Assembly (NCBI RefSeq): GCF_013348785.1
Contig: NZ_CP054691.1
Span: 3,162,001-3,226,000, forward strand
DNA from: Gordonia sp. X0973
Lineage (GTDB): Bacteria > Actinomycetota > Actinomycetes > Mycobacteriales > Mycobacteriaceae
Reading direction: 5' to 3'
Length of the DNA stretch: 64,000 nucleotides
Under the pieces are notes generated by a model. That model saw only the letters and a list, made by a program, of their open reading frames with translations, had not been told where the DNA came from and did no database searches. Positions 51,059 to 59,066 of this stretch are shown here, in pieces. A program made the translations under genes and the position numbers. The stretch's first letter is position 1. Each line of letters begins with the position of its first letter.

Positions 51059-52666
51059 TCAGCCGACGGAGCGCGCCGCGCCTTCCCAGAACTGCGCCCG
51101 CAGCGCCTTCTTGTCCGGTTTGCCGAGTGCGGTGAGGGGAAGTGCGTCGGCGAAGATCACCTGCTTGGGCGACTGCACCGCCCCCTTGCGGTCCTTCACG
51201 GCCACCTTGATCTCGTCGGCGATCACGGCGCGCGCCTCTTCGGTCTCCCCGGTGCCCGCCCGCAGAACGACGACGGCGGTGACGGCCTCTCCCCACTTCT
51301 CGTCGGGCGCCCCGACGACGCCGACCTGCGCGACGGAAGGGTTCTCGGCGATGACGTCCTCGACCTCGCGCGGGAAGACGTTGAATCCGCCGGAGACGAT
51401 CATGTCCTTGGTGCGGTCGACGATGAACCAGAAGCCGTCGTCGTCCTCGCGCGCGACGTCACCGGTGCGCAGCCATCCGTCGGCGGTGAAGGTGTCCGCC
51501 GTCTGCTCCGGGAGGCCGAGGTAGCCGCCGGCGAGCAACGGGCCGGAGACACAGATCTCCCCGGGCTCCCCCTGCGCGGCCGGCTTGCCGTCGGCGTCGA
51601 GCAGCGCGGTGCGCAGGAAGGCCGACGGGCGGCCGCAGCTGCCGAGCCGCGCCGGATCGTGCTCGTCGCGTCGCAGATAGCTGATGACCATCGGCGCCTC
51701 GGACTGCCCGTAATACTGCGCGAAGATCGGGCCGAACCGCTCGATCGCCTCGGCCAGCCGCACCGGGTTGATCGGCGATGCCCCGTAGTAGACGGTCTCC
51801 AGCGACGAGAGGTCGCGAGTCTTGGAATCGGGGTGGTCCATGAGTGCGTAGAGCATCGAGGGCACCAGCATGGTCGCGCTGATCTTCTGTTCTTCGATGG
51901 TCTTGAGGACCAGCGCCGGGTCGAAGGTCGGGAGCACGATCATCGTGCCGCCCTTCATCAGCGTCGGCGTGAAGAACGCGGCGCCGGCATGCGAGAGCGG
52001 CGTACACATGAGGAAGCGCGGGCGCTCCGGCCATTCCCATTCGGCGAGTTGGATCTGGGTCATCGTCGACATCGCGCGCGCGGTGCCGATGACCCCCTTC
52101 GGCTTGCCCGTCGTCCCACCCGTGTAGGTGATCGAGACGACGTGGTCGGGGGCGAGGCGGGCGGCGGCCAGCGGCTGCGGGTCGAACCCGGCGGCCGTCG
52201 CGATGAGATCGGTACCGACGTCGGCGAGCTCCGGCGGCACCGGGCCCAACGTCAGCACCTGCTTGAGGTCGGGCACCTTGGCCAGGAGTTCGACGGTGCG
52301 CTCGACGAACTTGGGGACCGGGTCGATGATGATCGTCGAGACGCCCGCGTCGTTCAGGACGTAGGCGTGGTCGTCGGCGGAACCGAGCGGGTGCAACGCC
52401 GTCCGGCGATACCCTTGTGTCTGCCCGGCGCCGATCACCAGCAGCACCTCGGGACGGTTGAGGGCGAGCAGCCCGACCGCGGTCCCGGTGCCCGCACCGA
52501 GGGATTCGAAAGCCTGGACGTAGGTGCTGATTGCCGCGGCCATCTGCTGGCCCGTCAGTTCCACGTCGCCGAGTTGCAGCACGGGCCGGCGGGCATGGCG
52601 ATGGAGGGCGGCGACGAGGTAGTCGCCGAGGTGGGTCTCGCCGTGCAGGAGGTCGATTTCCGTCAT
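51059..52666 (-). CDS. FadD acyl-CoA synthetase with a KstR-like box
   Basis: 535-aa AMP-forming ligase. A3 motif I-T-Y-T-G-G-T-T-G-K-P-K-G is near residue 180, Y-G-Q-S-E-A-P near 318, the D of L-R-T-G-D-V-A near 411 and the hinge D-R-T-K-D-M-I-V-S-G-G-F-N-V-F-P near 430; the catalytic Lys near 518 is in T-A-L-G-K-P-D-K. It resembles M. tuberculosis FadD8-type ligases rather than FadD19 or FadD3. A KstR-like sequence ends 26 bases upstream of its ATG, implying sterol induction; a second one lies 88 bases away. Substrate unknown, a sterol or its acyl breakdown product. Confidence 0.82.
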   Translation of the reverse strand: MTEIDLLHGETHLGDYLVAALHRHARRPVLQLGDVELTGQQMAAAISTYVQAFESLGAGTGTAVGLLALNRPEVLLVIGAGQTQGYRRTALHPLGSADDHAYVLNDAGVSTIIIDPVPKFVERTVELLAKVPDLKQVLTLGPVPPELADVGTDLIATAAGFDPQPLAAARLAPDHVVSITYTGGTTGKPKGVIGTARAMSTMTQIQLAEWEWPERPRFLMCTPLSHAGAAFFTPTLMKGGTMIVLPTFDPALVLKTIEEQKISATMLVPSMLYALMDHPDSKTRDLSSLETVYYGASPINPVRLAEAIERFGPIFAQYYGQSEAPMVISYLRRDEHDPARLGSCGRPSAFLRTALLDADGKPAAQGEPGEICVSGPLLAGGYLGLPEQTADTFTADGWLRTGDVAREDDDGFWFIVDRTKDMIVSGGFNVFPREVEDVIAENPSVAQVGVVGAPDEKWGEAVTAVVVLRAGTGETEEARAVIADEIKVAVKDRKGAVQSPKQVIFADALPLTALGKPDKKALRAQFWEGAARSVG

Positions 52667-52676
52667 GAGTCAAGAT

Positions 52677-52692
52677 TAGGACGTGTTCTAGT
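52677..52692. promoter_or_regulatory. KstR-like box upstream of the FadD gene
   Basis: TTAGGACGTGTTCTAG differs from the perfect box at 33812 by a single base (AAC to GAC) and lies 11 bases upstream of the fadD start codon. Confidence 0.65.
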
Positions 52693-52753
52693 TTTCGGGA
52701 AGTGATGGGCCGAAATAATGGCTACACACTGGGGATTGTCTGTACCAACGCGA

Positions 52754-52769
52754 TTAAGAACGCGTTACA
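52754..52769. promoter_or_regulatory. Second KstR-like box between FadD and GNAT genes
   Basis: TTAAGAACGCGTTACA keeps the AACnnGTT core. It is 71 bases before the GNAT gene start and 88 bases from the fadD start, so either gene could be controlled. Confidence 0.5.
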
Positions 52770-52839
52770 CTTCTGACCTGCGTAAACTACTCGTCAGTAG
52801 ACTCACCAGTAACACTCGAGCGGCGTTACCATCGGCCCC

Positions 52840-53502
52840 ATGACCGATCTGGACCAGACCACCACCCGCCGCGACATCACCGACGCCCTGCTCACCGCAC
52901 TCGAACGCCGCCACGAGGTCCTCGACGCAATCGTCGACGCCGACAACCGCGCCGCCGCCGTCGACGCCATCTCCGATCTCCTCGGCAAGTCCAAGTTGGG
53001 CGCCGAGGCGGTACTCGGGATGTCCTTCTACCAACTCACCAAGGATCAGCGCCGCCGCAATCAGGCCGAGCTCGACGACCTCAACTCCGCATTGACCTTC
53101 ACCCTTGCCGAGCGGCCCGCCTCCAGCGGCGACACCTTGGACCTGCGCCCCTTCTCCCCCGACGCCGACGCCGATCTCTTCGCCGAGCGCACCAGCGAGC
53201 AGGGCTCCGCCGGCGACGGTTCCGGCAAGCCTGCGGGCGCACTCGACGACGAGATGGCCGCGGCGAGCAACCGCGTCGACGACGAAGAGGCCGTCTGGCT
53301 CGTCGCGACCGAGGGCAACGCCAAGATCGGTCTGGTCATGGGCGAGCTGAACGGCGGCGAGGTCGACGTCCGCATCTGGATCCGCCCCGATCGTCGCAAG
53401 CAGGGCTTCGGCATGGCCGCACTGCGCCGATCGCGCGCGGAGATGGCCGCACTGTTCCCGGGTGTCCCGATGGTCGTACGCGCGCCGGGCGCCGGTGCCT
53501 GA
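52840..53502 (+). CDS. GyrA-tower-like helical domain fused to a GNAT-like domain
   Basis: 220 aa. Residues 8-90 resemble the coiled tower of DNA gyrase A: I-T-D-A-L-L-T-A-L-E-R-R-H-E-V-L-D-A-I, then G-A-E-A-V-L-G-M-S-F-Y-Q-L-T-K-D-Q-R-R-R, comparable to the A-Q-A-I-L-D-M-R-L-x-x-L-T-G-L-E segment. The rest (residues 100-220) looks like a short GNAT acetyltransferase: V-W-L-V-A-T near 152, G-L-V-M-G-E-L near 163, and R-P-D-R-R-K-Q-G-F-G-M-A-A-L near 182, the Q/R-x-x-G-x-G/A acetyl-CoA loop. The fold calls are visual and moderate; the combination is unusual. Plus strand, divergent from the KstR-boxed FadD gene. Confidence 0.6.
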   Translation: MTDLDQTTTRRDITDALLTALERRHEVLDAIVDADNRAAAVDAISDLLGKSKLGAEAVLGMSFYQLTKDQRRRNQAELDDLNSALTFTLAERPASSGDTLDLRPFSPDADADLFAERTSEQGSAGDGSGKPAGALDDEMAAASNRVDDEEAVWLVATEGNAKIGLVMGELNGGEVDVRIWIRPDRRKQGFGMAALRRSRAEMAALFPGVPMVVRAPGAGA

Positions 53503-53510
53503 CGCTTATC

Positions 53511-53567
53511 CCGCACCAATACGCAGATCCCGACGGAATTTCGTCGGGATCTGCGTATTTGTGCGGG
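53511..53567. terminator. Long hairpin after the GNAT gene
   Basis: Arms CAATACGCAGATCCCGACG and CGTCGGGATCTGCGTATTTG pair almost perfectly around GAATTT, extended by CCGCAC/GTGCGG. It begins eight bases past the GNAT stop and lies between convergent genes. Likely a strong bidirectional terminator. Confidence 0.75.
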
Positions 53568-53572
53568 AGGAA

Positions 53573-53647
53573 GGTCTCGATACGACCACCGTCGATATCG
53601 GTGGTCGAGTGTCGGCGAGGCGCCAGCCGAGCCGATGTATCGAGACC
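53573..53647. repeat. Compound palindromic intergenic element
   Basis: Terminal inverted repeats GGTCTCGATAC (53573-53583) and GTATCGAGACC (53637-53647) enclose two internal hairpins, GACCACCG/CGGTGGTC and CGGC/GCCG. The right end recurs at 4686-4696 beside the tandem repeats. The structure resembles REP/MITE-like palindromic elements. Confidence 0.75.
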
Positions 53648-53648
53648 C

Positions 53649-54542
53649 CTACCGCGCGCCGTAGGCCTTAACCGGCTCCGGGGACTGGGAGACCAACTCG
53701 GCAACGACGGAACCGACCTCCGCAGGCTCCCAGCGGGCACCCTTGTCACGCGAGGCGGCGCGCTGCCAGCCGTCGAGCACGGTGATCGTGCCGCCCTCGA
53801 CCTCGAAGACCCGGCCACTCACGTCGGCCTGCGCCGACCCGAGCCACACGACGAGCGGGGAGATGTTCGCCGGGTCCATCGCGTCGAAGGAGCCGTCGGT
53901 CGGCGCGGCCATCTGCGCGGCCATCGCGTCACCGGCACCCATCGTCATCGCGGTCCGCGCGGCCGGGGCGATCGCGTTCACCAGCACCCCGTACCCGCCC
54001 AGTTCGGCGGCCGCCTGGATCGTCAGCTCGGCGATCCCCGCCTTCGCCGCGGCGTAGTTCCCCTGCCCGACGGAACCGAAGATGCCCGCTCCCGACGAGG
54101 TGTTGACGACGCGCGCCTCCCGCTGCGCACCGGCCTTGGCCTGCGCCCGCCAGTATTCGGCGGCATGCCGCAGCACGACGAAATGCCCCTTGAGGTGCAC
54201 ACGCACCACCGAGTCCCACTCGTCCTCGGACAGTGAGACCAGCATGCGGTCGCGCACGAACCCGGCGTTGTTCACCACGGTGTCCAGGCCGCCGAACTCG
54301 CGGACCGCGGTCGCGACCAGCTCGGCACCGGCATCCCAATCCGCCACATCGGCACCGTTCGCGACGGCCTTCCCGCCGGCGGCGACGATCTCGTCGACCA
54401 CCCGCTGGGCGGCCTCGACGGCGTAGTCGTTGACGACGACGCTCGCACCGTCGGCGGCGAAGGCCAACGCGTGCGCCCGCCCGATCCCCTGGCCGGCGCC
54501 GGTGATGATGACGACGCGACCGTCGCTGAGCTTGTCGGACAT
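53649..54542 (-). CDS. SDR, Rv3548c-like 3-hydroxyacyl-CoA/steroid dehydrogenase
   Basis: 297-aa SDR closely related in layout to Hsd4A of this window: T-G-A-G-Q-G-I-G at residues 14-21, V-V-N-N-A-G near 90, N-T-S-S-G-A-G-I-F-G and Y-A-A-A-K near 160, and a C-terminal extension (V-F-E-V-E-G-G-T-I). Position beside the Rv3549c-like gene and echA20 matches Rv3548c. It lies downstream of that SDR, 54 bases away, so it belongs to the minus arm of the KstR2 promoter at 55424. A dehydrogenation step in C/D-ring degradation is expected; the exact one is not settled by sequence. Confidence 0.8.
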   Translation of the reverse strand: MSDKLSDGRVVIITGAGQGIGRAHALAFAADGASVVVNDYAVEAAQRVVDEIVAAGGKAVANGADVADWDAGAELVATAVREFGGLDTVVNNAGFVRDRMLVSLSEDEWDSVVRVHLKGHFVVLRHAAEYWRAQAKAGAQREARVVNTSSGAGIFGSVGQGNYAAAKAGIAELTIQAAAELGGYGVLVNAIAPAARTAMTMGAGDAMAAQMAAPTDGSFDAMDPANISPLVVWLGSAQADVSGRVFEVEGGTITVLDGWQRAASRDKGARWEPAEVGSVVAELVSQSPEPVKAYGAR

Positions 54543-54596
54543 GAGTGCTCCTTGAGTCTGGATAGTTGGGGAATTCTGGATGGCGGGAAGGCGCGG

Positions 54597-55403
54597 TTAG
54601 ACCCGGTTCTCGGCGTTACCGGCGTCGAGGAAGGCCGGCTTCTCACCGCCGCCGTGGACGGTCAGCGTCGAGCCGGTGATGTAGGCCGACAACGGCGAGA
54701 GCAGGAACGCAACAGCGTTGCCGACGTCGGCGGGCGTCGCGAGGCGGCCCATCGGGATGGTCCTCCCGACGGCGGCGACCCCGTCGGCGTCGCCGTAGTG
54801 CAGGTGGGAGAGTTCGGTCTCGATCGGCCCGCAGACGACGGAGTTGAGGCGCACCGCCGGCGCCCACTCGACGGCGAGGCTTTGCGTGAGGTTGTCGAGC
54901 CCGGCCTTGGCCGCGCCGTATGCCGAGGTCCCGGGCGACGGCCGGTGCCCGCTCACGCTGGAGACGTTGACGATCGCCCCGCCGCCGTCCTGGCCGGCCA
55001 TCACCGCGTGGGCCGCCCGCGCGACGACGAGGGGCGCCACCAGGTTCAGTTCGACGATCTTGCGGGCGAAGTTGTCCGAGGCGTCGGCGGCCAGGGCGAA
55101 CGGCGAGCCGCCCGCGTTGTTGACGACCCCGTCGAGGCGACCGTGCTTCGCGACGATATCGGCGATCATCGTGGCGACCGCCGCGGAATCCCGCACGTCG
55201 CAGGCGAAGAAGTCGGGACGACGGCTGGGCAGGCCGTTCTCGGCGCCGGGCTCGGGCGCGGTGCGCCCGCAGATGACCGGCACCGCGCCGAAGCTCTCGA
55301 GTACGGCGACGATCCCCGCGCCGACACCGCGGGCGCCGCCGGTGACCAGGACGACGCGGCCACCCAGGTCGAGGCCGGCGGTCGCCGACGTGTTCTCAGG
55401 CAT
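54597..55403 (-). CDS. SDR, Rv3549c-like dehydrogenase under KstR2
   Basis: 268 aa from ATG 55403; an upstream in-frame start lies inside the KstR2 box and is unlikely. T-G-G-A-R-G-V-G is near residue 22, N-N-A-G-G near 98, S-S-V-S-G near 142 and catalytic Y-G-A-A-K near 155. It is divergent from echA20 with the KstR2 box 21 bases upstream of its start, as for Rv3549c. Genes of this regulon degrade the HIP (methylhexahydroindanedione propionate) remnant; an SDR step acts on its ring hydroxyls. I do not assign IpdF, which by my recollection is Rv3559c. Confidence 0.8.
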   Translation of the reverse strand: MPENTSATAGLDLGGRVVLVTGGARGVGAGIVAVLESFGAVPVICGRTAPEPGAENGLPSRRPDFFACDVRDSAAVATMIADIVAKHGRLDGVVNNAGGSPFALAADASDNFARKIVELNLVAPLVVARAAHAVMAGQDGGGAIVNVSSVSGHRPSPGTSAYGAAKAGLDNLTQSLAVEWAPAVRLNSVVCGPIETELSHLHYGDADGVAAVGRTIPMGRLATPADVGNAVAFLLSPLSAYITGSTLTVHGGGEKPAFLDAGNAENRV

Positions 55404-55423
55404 GGGTGCTACCCTACCAAACA

Positions 55424-55441
55424 ACCAAGCATTTGCTTGGT
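55424..55441. promoter_or_regulatory. KstR2 box
   Basis: ACCAAGCATTTGCTTGGT is a perfect palindrome (8-2-8) matching the known KstR2 operator AnCAAG...CTTGnT. It lies in the 68-base gap between the divergent SDR and echA20 and should control both arms. Confidence 0.92.
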
Positions 55442-55471
55442 ACACCTAGACCCGACGACGAGGAGCATCTC

Positions 55472-56245
55472 GTGCCCATCACGACCACTCGCGGCGAACC
55501 GGGGTCCGCCGACGCCGGGATCGTCACCATCACCGTCGACTTCCCACCGGTCAACGCGCTGCCCAGCGCCGCCTGGTTCGAGTTGGCCGACACCATCACC
55601 GCCGCGGGCGCCGACGAGTCGACCTGCGTCGTGATCCTGCGGGCAGAAGGTCGCGGTTTCAACGCCGGCGTCGACATCAAGGAGATGCAGCAGACCAGCG
55701 GCTTCGACGCCCTGATCGCGGCCAACCAGGGCTGCGCGGCCGCCTTCTCCGCCGTGTACGACTGCGCCGTCCCGGTGATCGCCGCGGTCAACGGCTTCTG
55801 CGTCGGCGGCGGGATCGGCCTGGTCGGCAACGCCGACACCATCGTCGCCTCCGACGACGCCGTCTTCGGGCTCCCCGAGGTCGACCGCGGCGCACTCGGC
55901 GCGGCCACCCACCTGGCACGGCTGATGCCGCAACACATGATGCGGACGCTGTACTACACGGCGCAGAACGCGACCGCCCAGCAGCTGCACCACTTCGGCT
56001 CGGTGTACCGCGTCGTCCCTCGCGAGGAGCTCCTCGATGCGGCTTTGGAGGTCGCGCGCATGATCGCCGTCAAGGACACCCGGGTCATCCGCCGCGCGAA
56101 GGCCGCGATCAACGGCATCGACCCCGTCGACGTGAAGAACAGCTACCTGTTCGAGCAGCGCTTCACCTATGAACTCAACCTCGCCGGCGTCGCCGACGAG
56201 CACCGCGACGCGTTCGTCGAGACCGGAAAGCCGAAGGGGAAGTAA
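55472..56245 (+). CDS. echA20: EchA20, steroid ring D hydrolase
   Basis: 257-aa crotonase from the GTG at 55472, seven bases after GAGGAG. Oxyanion motifs are F-N-A-G-V-D-I-K-E-M near residue 65 and A-A-V-N-G-F-C-V-G-G-G-I-G near 110. Family members have Glu in the next catalytic loop; here the text is G-L-P-E-V-D-R-G-A near 138. By synteny it is EchA20, which opens ring D of the HIP-derived CoA intermediate (HIEC-CoA), giving the substrate of IpdAB. It is first in the echA20-ipdA-ipdB-ipdC operon; ipdA starts three bases after its stop. Confidence 0.9.
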   Translation: MPITTTRGEPGSADAGIVTITVDFPPVNALPSAAWFELADTITAAGADESTCVVILRAEGRGFNAGVDIKEMQQTSGFDALIAANQGCAAAFSAVYDCAVPVIAAVNGFCVGGGIGLVGNADTIVASDDAVFGLPEVDRGALGAATHLARLMPQHMMRTLYYTAQNATAQQLHHFGSVYRVVPREELLDAALEVARMIAVKDTRVIRRAKAAINGIDPVDVKNSYLFEQRFTYELNLAGVADEHRDAFVETGKPKGK

Positions 56246-56248
56246 GAG

Positions 56249-57175
56249 ATGCCCACCGACAAGACTTCGACACTCGATGAGGTGATCGGCGAACTGCGCG
56301 ACGGGATGACCATCGGGATCGGCGGCTGGGGCTCGCGCCGCAAGCCGATGGCCCTGGTGCGCGCGCTGGCTCGCTCGACCGTCACCGACCTCACCGTCGT
56401 CACCTATGGCGGCGCCGATCTCGGTCTGCTGTGCGCGGCGGGCAAGGTCCGCAAGGCCTACTACGGATTCGTCTCGCTGGACTCCGCGCCGTTCTACGAT
56501 CCGTGGTTCGCCAAGGCCCGCACGGGCGGCGAGATCACCGTCCGCGAGATGGACGAGGGCATGGTCAAATGCGGTCTGGAGGCCGCGGCGGCCCGACTGC
56601 CGTTCCTCCCGATCCGCGCCGGACTCGGTTCCGACGTCCCGACGTTCTGGGAGGGCGAACTCAAGACCGTCGAGTCACCCTATGCGGACGCCGACGGGCG
56701 GACCCAGACGCTGATCGCCATGCCCGCGCTGCGCCTCGACGCCGCCTTCGTGCACCTCGACCGCGCCGACTGCCACGGCAACGCCGCCTATACCGGCGTC
56801 GACCCCTACTTCGACGACCTGTTCCTCGCCGCCGCCGACCGTCGCTACCTCGAAGCCGACGAGGTGGTGTCCACCGAGGAATTGGTCGGGTCGGTGGAAC
56901 GCGAACGCTTGCTGATCAACCGGATGAACGTCGACCGCGTGGTCCACACCCCGAACGGTGCGCACTTCACCTTCAGCGGGGGCGCCGGGAGCGGAGCGAG
57001 CGGGCCCAATCGAAACGGTTACGGCCGCGACGAGGCGTTCCAGCGGTTCTACGTCGAATCCGCCGCCGACGACGAGACGTGGACGGCCTTCAAGACGCGT
57101 TTCCTCGACGTCGACGAGCCGGCCTACCAAGCCGAGGTCGCCAAGTGGCAGGCCGAGCAGGAGGACAAGAAGTGA
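56249..57175 (+). CDS. ipdA: IpdA, COCHEA-CoA hydrolase alpha subunit
   Basis: 308-aa family I CoA-transferase-fold protein. The N-terminus has G-M-T-I-G-I-G-G-W-G near residue 20, the equivalent of the transferase alpha-subunit glycine loop. It is one subunit of IpdAB, which despite its transferase fold hydrolyses ring C of the CoA ester left after EchA20. The C-terminal half has V-H-L-D-R-A-D-C-H-G-N-A near 170 and a Glu-rich final helix. It shares a GTGA overlap with ipdB. Length and position match Rv3551. Confidence 0.92.
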   Translation: MPTDKTSTLDEVIGELRDGMTIGIGGWGSRRKPMALVRALARSTVTDLTVVTYGGADLGLLCAAGKVRKAYYGFVSLDSAPFYDPWFAKARTGGEITVREMDEGMVKCGLEAAAARLPFLPIRAGLGSDVPTFWEGELKTVESPYADADGRTQTLIAMPALRLDAAFVHLDRADCHGNAAYTGVDPYFDDLFLAAADRRYLEADEVVSTEELVGSVERERLLINRMNVDRVVHTPNGAHFTFSGGAGSGASGPNRNGYGRDEAFQRFYVESAADDETWTAFKTRFLDVDEPAYQAEVAKWQAEQEDKK

Positions 57176-57930
57176 GCACCAGCACCGAGATCACCCGCGC
57201 CGAGTACTGCGTCGCGTCGTGCGCCGACCTCTTCACCGGCGCCGGCGAGATCATGGCGTCGCCGATGGCCCCGACGCCGTTGCTGGGCGCCCGCCTGGCC
57301 CGCCTCACCACCGAGCCCGATCTGCTCATCACCGACGGCGAGGCACTGATCCTCGCGGACACCCCGGCCATCGGCAAGACCGGCCCAATCGAGGGTTGGA
57401 TGCCGTTCCGCAAGGTCTTCGACGTCGTCGCGTCGGGCCGTCGCCACGTGGTGATGGGCGCCAACCAGATCGACCGGTACGGCAACCAGAACCTGTCGGC
57501 CTTCGGACCGCTCCAGCATCCGACGCGACAGATGTTCGGCGTGCGCGGAGCACCGGGCAACACCATCAACCACGCGACAAGCTACTGGGTCGCGCGGCAC
57601 TCGTCGCGCGTCTTCGTCGACACCGTCGACATCGTCTCCGGCATCGGCTTCGACAAGGTCGACGCGGAGAACCCGGCCTTCGACCACATGGGCGTGCACC
57701 GCGTCGTGTCGAATCTGGGCGTCTTCGACTTCGGCGGTCCCGACCACACGATGCGCGCGGTTTCGTTGCATCCCGGGGTCACCGCCGCCGATGTCGCGGA
57801 GAACACGACCTTCACGATCGTCGGCCTCGACGAGGCGACGGAGACCCCGGCGCCCTCCGACGAGCAGCTCCGGATCATCCGAGAAGTGTTGGATCCCAAG
57901 GGTGTTCGTGACCGCGAGGTGAAGGCGTGA
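57172..57930 (+). CDS. ipdB: IpdB, COCHEA-CoA hydrolase beta subunit
   Basis: 252 aa from the GTG at 57172. The beta-subunit-like fold has C-A-D-L-F-T-G-A-G-E-I-M-A-S-P near residues 16-30, G-W-M-P-F-R-K-V-F near 76 and G-A-N-Q-I-D-R-Y-G-N-Q-N near 99. CoA-transferase beta subunits carry the acylated Glu in an E-x-G motif near residue 50; here the site reads D-G-E-A, consistent with the loss of transferase chemistry reported for IpdAB. It overlaps both neighbours (GTGA), so IpdA, IpdB and IpdC are made together. Confidence 0.92.
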   Translation: MSTSTEITRAEYCVASCADLFTGAGEIMASPMAPTPLLGARLARLTTEPDLLITDGEALILADTPAIGKTGPIEGWMPFRKVFDVVASGRRHVVMGANQIDRYGNQNLSAFGPLQHPTRQMFGVRGAPGNTINHATSYWVARHSSRVFVDTVDIVSGIGFDKVDAENPAFDHMGVHRVVSNLGVFDFGGPDHTMRAVSLHPGVTAADVAENTTFTIVGLDEATETPAPSDEQLRIIREVLDPKGVRDREVKA

Positions 57931-59027
57931 GCGCCGACCGGTCGAGTGCGGAGACGCTGAGCACCCGCTTCACCGAACTCGTCGGGGTCCGCTACCCGAT
58001 CGTGCAGACCGGCATGGGGTGGGTTTCCGGCCCGGCGTTGACCTCGGCGACCGCCAACGCGGGCGGATTGGGCATCCTCGCGTCGGCGACGATGACCTAC
58101 GACGAACTCGAGGCGGCCATCGCGAAGACGAAGTCGCTGACCGACAAGCCGTTCGGGGTCAACCTGCGCGCCGACGCGACCGACGCCGGTGAACGGATCG
58201 ACCTGCTCATCCGGGAGGGTGTGAAGGTCGCCTCGTTCGCCCTGGCCCCCAAGGCGGAGTTGATCGCCAAGCTCAAGGACCACGGCGTCGTCGTCATCCC
58301 GTCGATCGGTGCCGCCAAGCATGCCGTGAAGGTCGCCTCGTGGGGCGCCGACGCCGTCATCGTGCAGGGCGGCGAGGGCGGTGGCCACACCGGTCCGGTC
58401 GCCACGACACTGCTGCTGCCGTCGGTGATCGACGCGCTCAGCGAGAACGGTGGACCGACGTCGATCCCGGTCGTCGCCGCCGGCGGCTTCTTCGACGGTC
58501 GCGGCCTGATCGCGGCGCTGGCCTACGGCGCCGAGGGCGTCGCGATGGGCACCCGCTTCCTGCTGACCTCGGATTCGGCCGTGCCGGATTCGGTCAAGCA
58601 GGAATACCTGCAGCGCGGCCTGTCCGACACCGTCGTCTCGACGAAGGTCGACGGCATGCCGCACCGCGTCCTGCGCACCCAACTGGTCGAGGCACTGGAG
58701 AGCGGCTCGGGCGTGCGAGCGCTGGCCGCGGCCGCGCGCAACGCCAACGAGTTCAAGCAGATGACCGGCATGCGTTGGACGACCATGCTGCGTGACGGTC
58801 GGTCGATGAAGCGCTCCGGCGAACGCACCTGGCAGCAGGTCATCATGGCCGGCAACACCCCGATGCTGTTGAAGGCCGGCCTCGTGGAGGGCCGGACCGA
58901 TGCCGGGGTGCTCGCGTCGGGGCAGGTCGTCGGAATGATCGAGGATCTGCCGTCCTGCGACGAACTGATCCAGTCGATCATGGCGCAGGCGCACGCCAGG
59001 TTGGCCGCACTGAAGAATTTCAGTTAA
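57927..59027 (+). CDS. ipdC: IpdC, FMN-dependent enzyme of steroid C/D-ring degradation
   Basis: 366-aa nitronate-monooxygenase-like TIM barrel. FMN motifs are T-A-N-A-G-G-L-G-I-L-A-S near residue 35, V-Q-G-G-E-G-G-G-H-T-G near 148 and A-A-G-G-F-F-D-G-R-G near 185. IpdC is described as reducing a hydroxylated HIP-CoA intermediate in this pathway. The GTG start overlaps the ipdB stop. It and the paralogue at 24688 share the Gly-rich GGGHTG loop but differ in length and flanking helices. Confidence 0.9.
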   Translation: MSADRSSAETLSTRFTELVGVRYPIVQTGMGWVSGPALTSATANAGGLGILASATMTYDELEAAIAKTKSLTDKPFGVNLRADATDAGERIDLLIREGVKVASFALAPKAELIAKLKDHGVVVIPSIGAAKHAVKVASWGADAVIVQGGEGGGHTGPVATTLLLPSVIDALSENGGPTSIPVVAAGGFFDGRGLIAALAYGAEGVAMGTRFLLTSDSAVPDSVKQEYLQRGLSDTVVSTKVDGMPHRVLRTQLVEALESGSGVRALAAAARNANEFKQMTGMRWTTMLRDGRSMKRSGERTWQQVIMAGNTPMLLKAGLVEGRTDAGVLASGQVVGMIEDLPSCDELIQSIMAQAHARLAALKNFS

Positions 59028-59049
59028 TTTCTAGTAACTGGGAGGGTTT

Positions 59050-59066
59050 GGGGTGATAATCACCCC
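59050..59066 (+). promoter_or_regulatory. Palindrome touching the acetoacetyl-CoA synthetase start codon
   Basis: GGGGTGATAATCACCCC (7-3-7) ends directly before the ATG at 59067. As RNA it would be a stem blocking the start region; as DNA it could be a repressor site. A GGGAGGG lies at 59040-59046, too far away to be an ideal ribosome site. Confidence 0.6.
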
